The translations under genes were made by a program, and so were the position numbers. This document shows positions 61,021 to 64,000 of a stretch of DNA of 64,000 bases, piece after piece. Each line of letters starts with the position of its first letter. Position 1 is the stretch's first letter. Source of the stretch: Ruminococcus sp. (GTDB lineage Bacteria; Bacillota; Clostridia; Oscillospirales; Ruminococcaceae); contig JAFQHO010000037.1 of the NCBI GenBank assembly GCA_017397925.1, positions 62,001 to 126,000 of the forward strand. Direction: 5' to 3'. The notes beneath the pieces were generated by a model, which did no database searches, was not told the DNA's origin, and worked only from the letters and a program-made list of their open reading frames with translations.

Positions 61021-62052
61021 TTATAAAATGCACATAGAGTCACCGAAGCTGAAGAAACGGTATTTTTCATAAACGGCTGTCTTGTAAGCGTTCATTGTAT
61101 TGTCATAGCCTGTAAATGCTGATACAAGCATAATCAGCGTACTTTCGGGCAGGTGGAAATTTGTGATAAGTCCGTCGATACATTTGAACTCATAACCCGG
61201 GTAGATGAATATATCAGTGTATCCTTCACGCTCCGAAATCTCACCGAAAAAGCTTGCTACACTTTCAAGAGTACGGCAGGTTGTTGTGCCGACAGCGATA
61301 ACACGTCCTCCCTCTGCTTTTGTCTGATTAATAAGGTCAGCTGTTTCTTTTGGGAGATAGTAATGCTCACTGTGCATTTTGTGGTCGAGGACGTTATCTT
61401 CTTTAACAGGGCGGAATGTACCGAGTCCCACGTGAAGCGTTACAAATGCGGTTTTTATTCCCTTTGCACGAATCTCATCCAGCATTTCCTCTGTGAAGTG
61501 AAGTCCTGCTGTGGGAGCAGCGGCGGAGCCTGCTTCGTTGGAGTATACTGTCTGATAACGCTCTTTGTCCTCTAATTTTTCTGTGATATAAGGGGGGAGA
61601 GGCATATGTCCCACATCTTCAAGGGCAGTAAAGAAGTTGCCCTCGCATTCAAACTGAACAATTCTGTTGCCGTCGTCTTTGACTTCAACGACTTCTGCAA
61701 TAAGTCTGCCGTTGCCGAAAGAGAATTTTGTGCCTACCTTAGCCTTTTTTCCGGGTCGGCAGATGATTTCCCACAATTTATCTCCTTTCTGTTCAAGGAG
61801 AAGAAACTCAATAAATGTATCATTACCGATTTTTTCACCGTAAAGCCTTGCGGGTATAACCCTTGAATCATTCATTACAAGCAAGTCACCTTTTTTCAGG
61901 CGGCTGCATAAATTATAGAAATGGTCGTGGGAAATATTGCCAGTATTTCTGTCAATACACATCATTCTGGAGGCGTTTCGCGGCTCTATAGGCGTCTGTG
62001 CGATAAGCTCCTCGGGAAGATCATAATAAAAATCTGATTTTAAAAGCTGCAT
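61021..62052 (-). CDS. queA: S-adenosylmethionine:tRNA ribosyltransferase-isomerase
   Basis: 343 residues from ATG 62052 (AAGGAG ten bases upstream); longer frames back to 62127 would add a 25-residue non-conserved extension. Motifs [35 protein letters not shown] and the [10 protein letters not shown] loop are diagnostic. QueA transfers the ribosyl of SAM to preQ1 in tRNA to make epoxyqueuosine. It heads the minus-strand run. Confidence 0.96.
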   Translation of the reverse strand: MQLLKSDFYYDLPEELIAQTPIEPRNASRMMCIDRNTGNISHDHFYNLCSRLKKGDLLVMNDSRVIPARLYGEKIGNDTFIEFLLLEQKGDKLWEIICRPGKKAKVGTKFSFGNGRLIAEVVEVKDDGNRIVQFECEGNFFTALEDVGHMPLPPYITEKLEDKERYQTVYSNEAGSAAAPTAGLHFTEEMLDEIRAKGIKTAFVTLHVGLGTFRPVKEDNVLDHKMHSEHYYLPKETADLINQTKAEGGRVIAVGTTTCRTLESVASFFGEISEREGYTDIFIYPGYEFKCIDGLITNFHLPESTLIMLVSAFTGYDNTMNAYKTAVYEKYRFFSFGDSMCIL

Positions 62053-62149
62053 ACTATAAAAGCTCCTTATCTGTTCGGAATTATACAGCAATACATCATT
62101 TTTCATAGTTTTGCTCATATAATTCAAAAAATATTTTTTTAAAAAGATA

Positions 62150-62178
62150 TTGACATATCACAAAGAAAGTGATATTAT
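62150..62178 (+). promoter_or_regulatory. Promoter of the lysine-riboswitch/asd transcript
   Basis: TTGACA (62150-62155), 17 bases, TATTAT (62173-62178); the riboswitch begins about 8 bases later. Confidence 0.85.
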
Positions 62179-62185
62179 AGATATT

Positions 62186-62352
62186 AAGGTAGAGGCGCGG
62201 CTGAGATCAGTAACCTCATGGAGGATGACCGTATCCTGTGAAGTGAGATGAAAGGCGATGTCGCCGAGGTGTGATATGTGGTGAATATCATTCCGGCTGT
62301 AGGTTTAACAGGCTTACGGCTGTCATCATGTTTTGTGATGGAGTGCTATCGG
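62186..62352 (+). promoter_or_regulatory. Lysine riboswitch (L-box)
   Basis: The sequence carries the conserved lysine-aptamer elements in order: GTAGAGGCGCGGC, GGAGGATGACCG, GATGAAAGGCGATGTCGCCGAGG (shown in two parts by its AAAGGCG and GTCGCCGAGG), GGCTGT around 62295, and the closing GGAGTGCTATC; the outer GGTAG pairs with CTATC. A terminator hairpin and T-run at 62398-62420 follows before asd. High lysine should stabilise the aptamer and favour termination, lowering asd and lysine synthesis. It is not a T-box: there is no T-box consensus or specifier stem. Confidence 0.92.
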
Positions 62353-62397
62353 CATAAAAAATTATCAATGCCAATACTTCTATTATAACTCATGATG

Positions 62398-62420
62398 AAC
62401 CGGTTTGCAACCGGTTTTCT
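62398..62420 (+). terminator. Riboswitch expression-platform terminator
   Basis: Stem AACCGGTT / AACCGGTT around TGC followed by TTCTTATT. It sits between the lysine aptamer and asd. Confidence 0.85.
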
Positions 62421-62455
62421 TATTATTTAAAAAATTTTTTTAAAGGAGAATGTTT

Positions 62456-63535
62456 ATGAAACAGTTTAATGTTGGTATAATCGGAGCTACAGGTATGGTT
62501 GGACAGAGATTTGCTACACTTCTCGAAAATCATCCTTGGTTCAATGTAAAGGTTCTTGCAGCTTCTCCCAGAAGTGCAGGCAAGACATATGAGGAGGTTG
62601 CAGGTGAGCGTTGGAAGATGGCTGTTCCTATGCCTGAGGCTATGAAGGATATGATTCTTATGGACGCTACAGCAGATATCGAAAAGATTGCTTCTATGGT
62701 TGATTTCTGCTTCTGTGCAGTTGATATGAAGAAGGATGAAATCAAGGCTCTTGAGGAGGCTTACGCTAAGGCTGAGTGTCCTATCGTTTCCAACAACTCA
62801 GCACACAGATTTACAGCTGACGTTCCTATGGTAGTGCCTGAGATTAACCCTGAGCATATTGAGATTATCGCTTCACAGAGAGAGCGTCTTGGCACAAAGA
62901 GAGGATTTATTGCAGTTAAGTCCAACTGCTCTATCCAGAGCTATGTTCCTGCTCTTCACCCACTCAGAAAGTTCGGTATTAAGAACGTTCTTGCTTGTAC
63001 ATATCAGGCAATTTCAGGTGCAGGTAAGAATTTTGAGACTTGGCCTGAAATGGTTGATAACCTTATTCCTTTCATCGGCGGCGAGGAAGAAAAGTCTGAG
63101 CAGGAGCCATTAAAGGTTTGGGGTACAATCGAGAATGGCGAGATTGTAAAGGCTTCAACTCCTTCAATTACAACACAGTGTCTCCGTGTACCTGTTTCTG
63201 ACGGTCACACAGCTGCTGTATTTGTAAGCTTTGATAATAAGCCCTCCAAGGAAGAAATTCTCCAGCTCTGGGCTGATTTCAAGGGTGTTCCTCAGGAGCT
63301 TGAACTCCCAAGCGCTCCAAAGCAGTTTATCCACTATTTTGAGGAGGATAACCGTCCACAGGCTAAGCTTGATAGAAATCTTGAAAACGGTATGGCTGTA
63401 TCTGCTGGTCGTCTCCGTGAGGATACACAGTATGACTACAAGTTTGTATGCCTTTCACACAATACATTAAGAGGTGCAGCAGGCGGTGCAGTTCTCCTTG
63501 CTGAACTTCTTGCAGCAAAGGGATACTTTGATTAA
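62456..63535 (+). CDS. asd: Aspartate-semialdehyde dehydrogenase
   Basis: 359 residues from ATG 62456; AAAGGAG is seven bases upstream and ATG 62450 is too near it. NADP loop GIIGATGMVGQRFATLLENHPW, catalytic Cys near residue 158 in VKSNCSIQSY, and SDGHTAAVFVSF near the C-terminus. Length and SNCSIQ core match the archaeal/fungal-like class rather than the E. coli class. It reduces aspartyl phosphate to the semialdehyde used both by dapA (lysine) and hom (threonine). Confidence 0.96.
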   Translation: MKQFNVGIIGATGMVGQRFATLLENHPWFNVKVLAASPRSAGKTYEEVAGERWKMAVPMPEAMKDMILMDATADIEKIASMVDFCFCAVDMKKDEIKALEEAYAKAECPIVSNNSAHRFTADVPMVVPEINPEHIEIIASQRERLGTKRGFIAVKSNCSIQSYVPALHPLRKFGIKNVLACTYQAISGAGKNFETWPEMVDNLIPFIGGEEEKSEQEPLKVWGTIENGEIVKASTPSITTQCLRVPVSDGHTAAVFVSFDNKPSKEEILQLWADFKGVPQELELPSAPKQFIHYFEEDNRPQAKLDRNLENGMAVSAGRLREDTQYDYKFVCLSHNTLRGAAGGAVLLAELLAAKGYFD

Positions 63536-63566
63536 TGCATAGACAATAATTGATGTTTTTATTGGC

Positions 63567-63591
63567 GGACACGGCACGCCGTGTCCCTACA
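63567..63591. repeat. REP-like palindrome between asd and dapA
   Basis: Arms GGACACGGC / GCCGTGTCC with a two-base centre, followed by CTACAA. The palindrome-plus-CCCTAC layout resembles the ends of the insertion at 21559-21838. The rest of 63536-63684 shows nothing else recognisable. Confidence 0.75.
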
Positions 63592-63684
63592 AATTATGTT
63601 CAAAAATAGAACTAAAGCCTAATGGCAAATGGCTAAGGGCTCTGTAATCACAATTTACGTATTATACCGAAAGGGGTTGAGTGT

Positions 63685-64000
63685 ATGAAGAACACTATTT
63701 TTACAGGTGCGGCTATTGCTATAATCACACCTATGAATGAGGACGGCTCTATCAATTTTACAGTCCTCGGTGAGATGATTGATGACCAGATTGCTAACGG
63801 CACAGATGCTATCGTTATATGCGGTACTACAGGCGAGGCTTCCACTATGTCTGATGAGGAGCATCTCGAATGTATCAGATTTGCTGTTGAAAAGACTGCA
63901 AAGAGAGTGCCTGTTATTGCAGGTACAGGAAGCAATGATACATCATATGCTATAAAGCTTTCCAAGGAGGCAGAGGAGCTCGGTGCTGACGGACTTCTTC
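63685..64000 (+). CDS. dapA: 4-hydroxy-tetrahydrodipicolinate synthase, N-terminal part (3' end outside window)
   Basis: Starts at ATG 63685 after GAAAGGGG and runs off the window after 105 residues. [35 protein letters not shown] (the GTTGE motif) and [13 protein letters not shown] are diagnostic of DapA, the first enzyme of the lysine branch. It condenses pyruvate with aspartate semialdehyde. Downstream of asd and probably under the same lysine riboswitch. Confidence 0.95.
   Translation, partial: MKNTIFTGAAIAIITPMNEDGSINFTVLGEMIDDQIANGTDAIVICGTTGEASTMSDEEHLECIRFAVEKTAKRVPVIAGTGSNDTSYAIKLSKEAEELGADGLL

Noticed and set aside
62186..62352. T-box leader as an alternative to the lysine riboswitch
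   Set aside because: No T-box sequence or specifier loop is present, whereas the conserved lysine-aptamer blocks occur in order and the downstream genes belong to lysine synthesis.

Overview
The window looks like chromosome of a low-to-moderate GC anaerobic Firmicute, most likely a Ruminococcus-type member of the Oscillospiraceae. The reasons are a paired GlgC/GlgD glycogen system, a complete Rnf complex, MurT/GatD, strong AGGAGG ribosome sites, and cellulosome-type modules: a cohesin-dockerin protein at 14.2 kb and a dockerin beta-helix enzyme at 48.9 kb. The species assignment is inference.

Layout. 1-4.4 kb: end of glgB, then glgC-glgD-glgA (glycogen synthesis). 4.4-7.8 kb: divergent tRNA-Lys and tRNA-Arg, an ArsC-like phosphatase, a repeat-rich gap, then a TIR-domain plus cupin gene pair bracketed by two related miniature inverted-repeat elements. 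7.8-12.6 kb: rnfCDGEAB on the minus strand. 12.8-15.2 kb: a membrane-anchored D,D-carboxypeptidase homologue without its catalytic motif, then the cohesin-dockerin protein. 15.2-22 kb: sfsA, a large MacB-like ABC transporter, and an accessory patch with three copies of one terminator-promoter cassette, a SUKH-family gene, a flavin reductase, a truncated SUKH copy and a palindromic insertion. 22-29.3 kb: two gene sets built around paralogous ATP-grasp ligases; one adds a PLP-enzyme homologue and an HTH regulator fused to a degenerate RmlA-like domain, the other an ornithine-cyclodeaminase-family dehydrogenase and an APC permease.

29.5-36.2 kb: a metallophosphoesterase homologue, TspO, then a minus-strand housekeeping operon (thyX, DUF2156, DJ-1, 5-formyl-THF cyclo-ligase, mltG, U32 peptidase-like). 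36.4-45 kb: a 1716-residue DUF4011 helicase-nuclease, murT-gatD and a GH25 lipoprotein. 45-52.7 kb: a MurJ/SpoVB-like flippase, an EF-G-like GTPase, the dockerin beta-helix protein, a YunG-like protein, an ACT protein with homoserine dehydrogenase, and a DUF1294 protein. 52.7-62.1 kb: cca-pflA, dCMP deaminase, and an eight-gene minus-strand run from queA through tgt to a Gfo/Idh/MocA oxidoreductase. 62.1-64 kb: a lysine riboswitch controlling asd, then dapA, which runs off the window.

Most genes are core metabolism. The unusual material is the TIR-cupin cassette with its stop-codon-targeted mobile elements, the two ATP-grasp sets, several homologues whose catalytic residues are substituted, and a long-range inverted repeat (5.4 and 21.9 kb). 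No CRISPR array, integrase, transposase or phage structural gene is visible.
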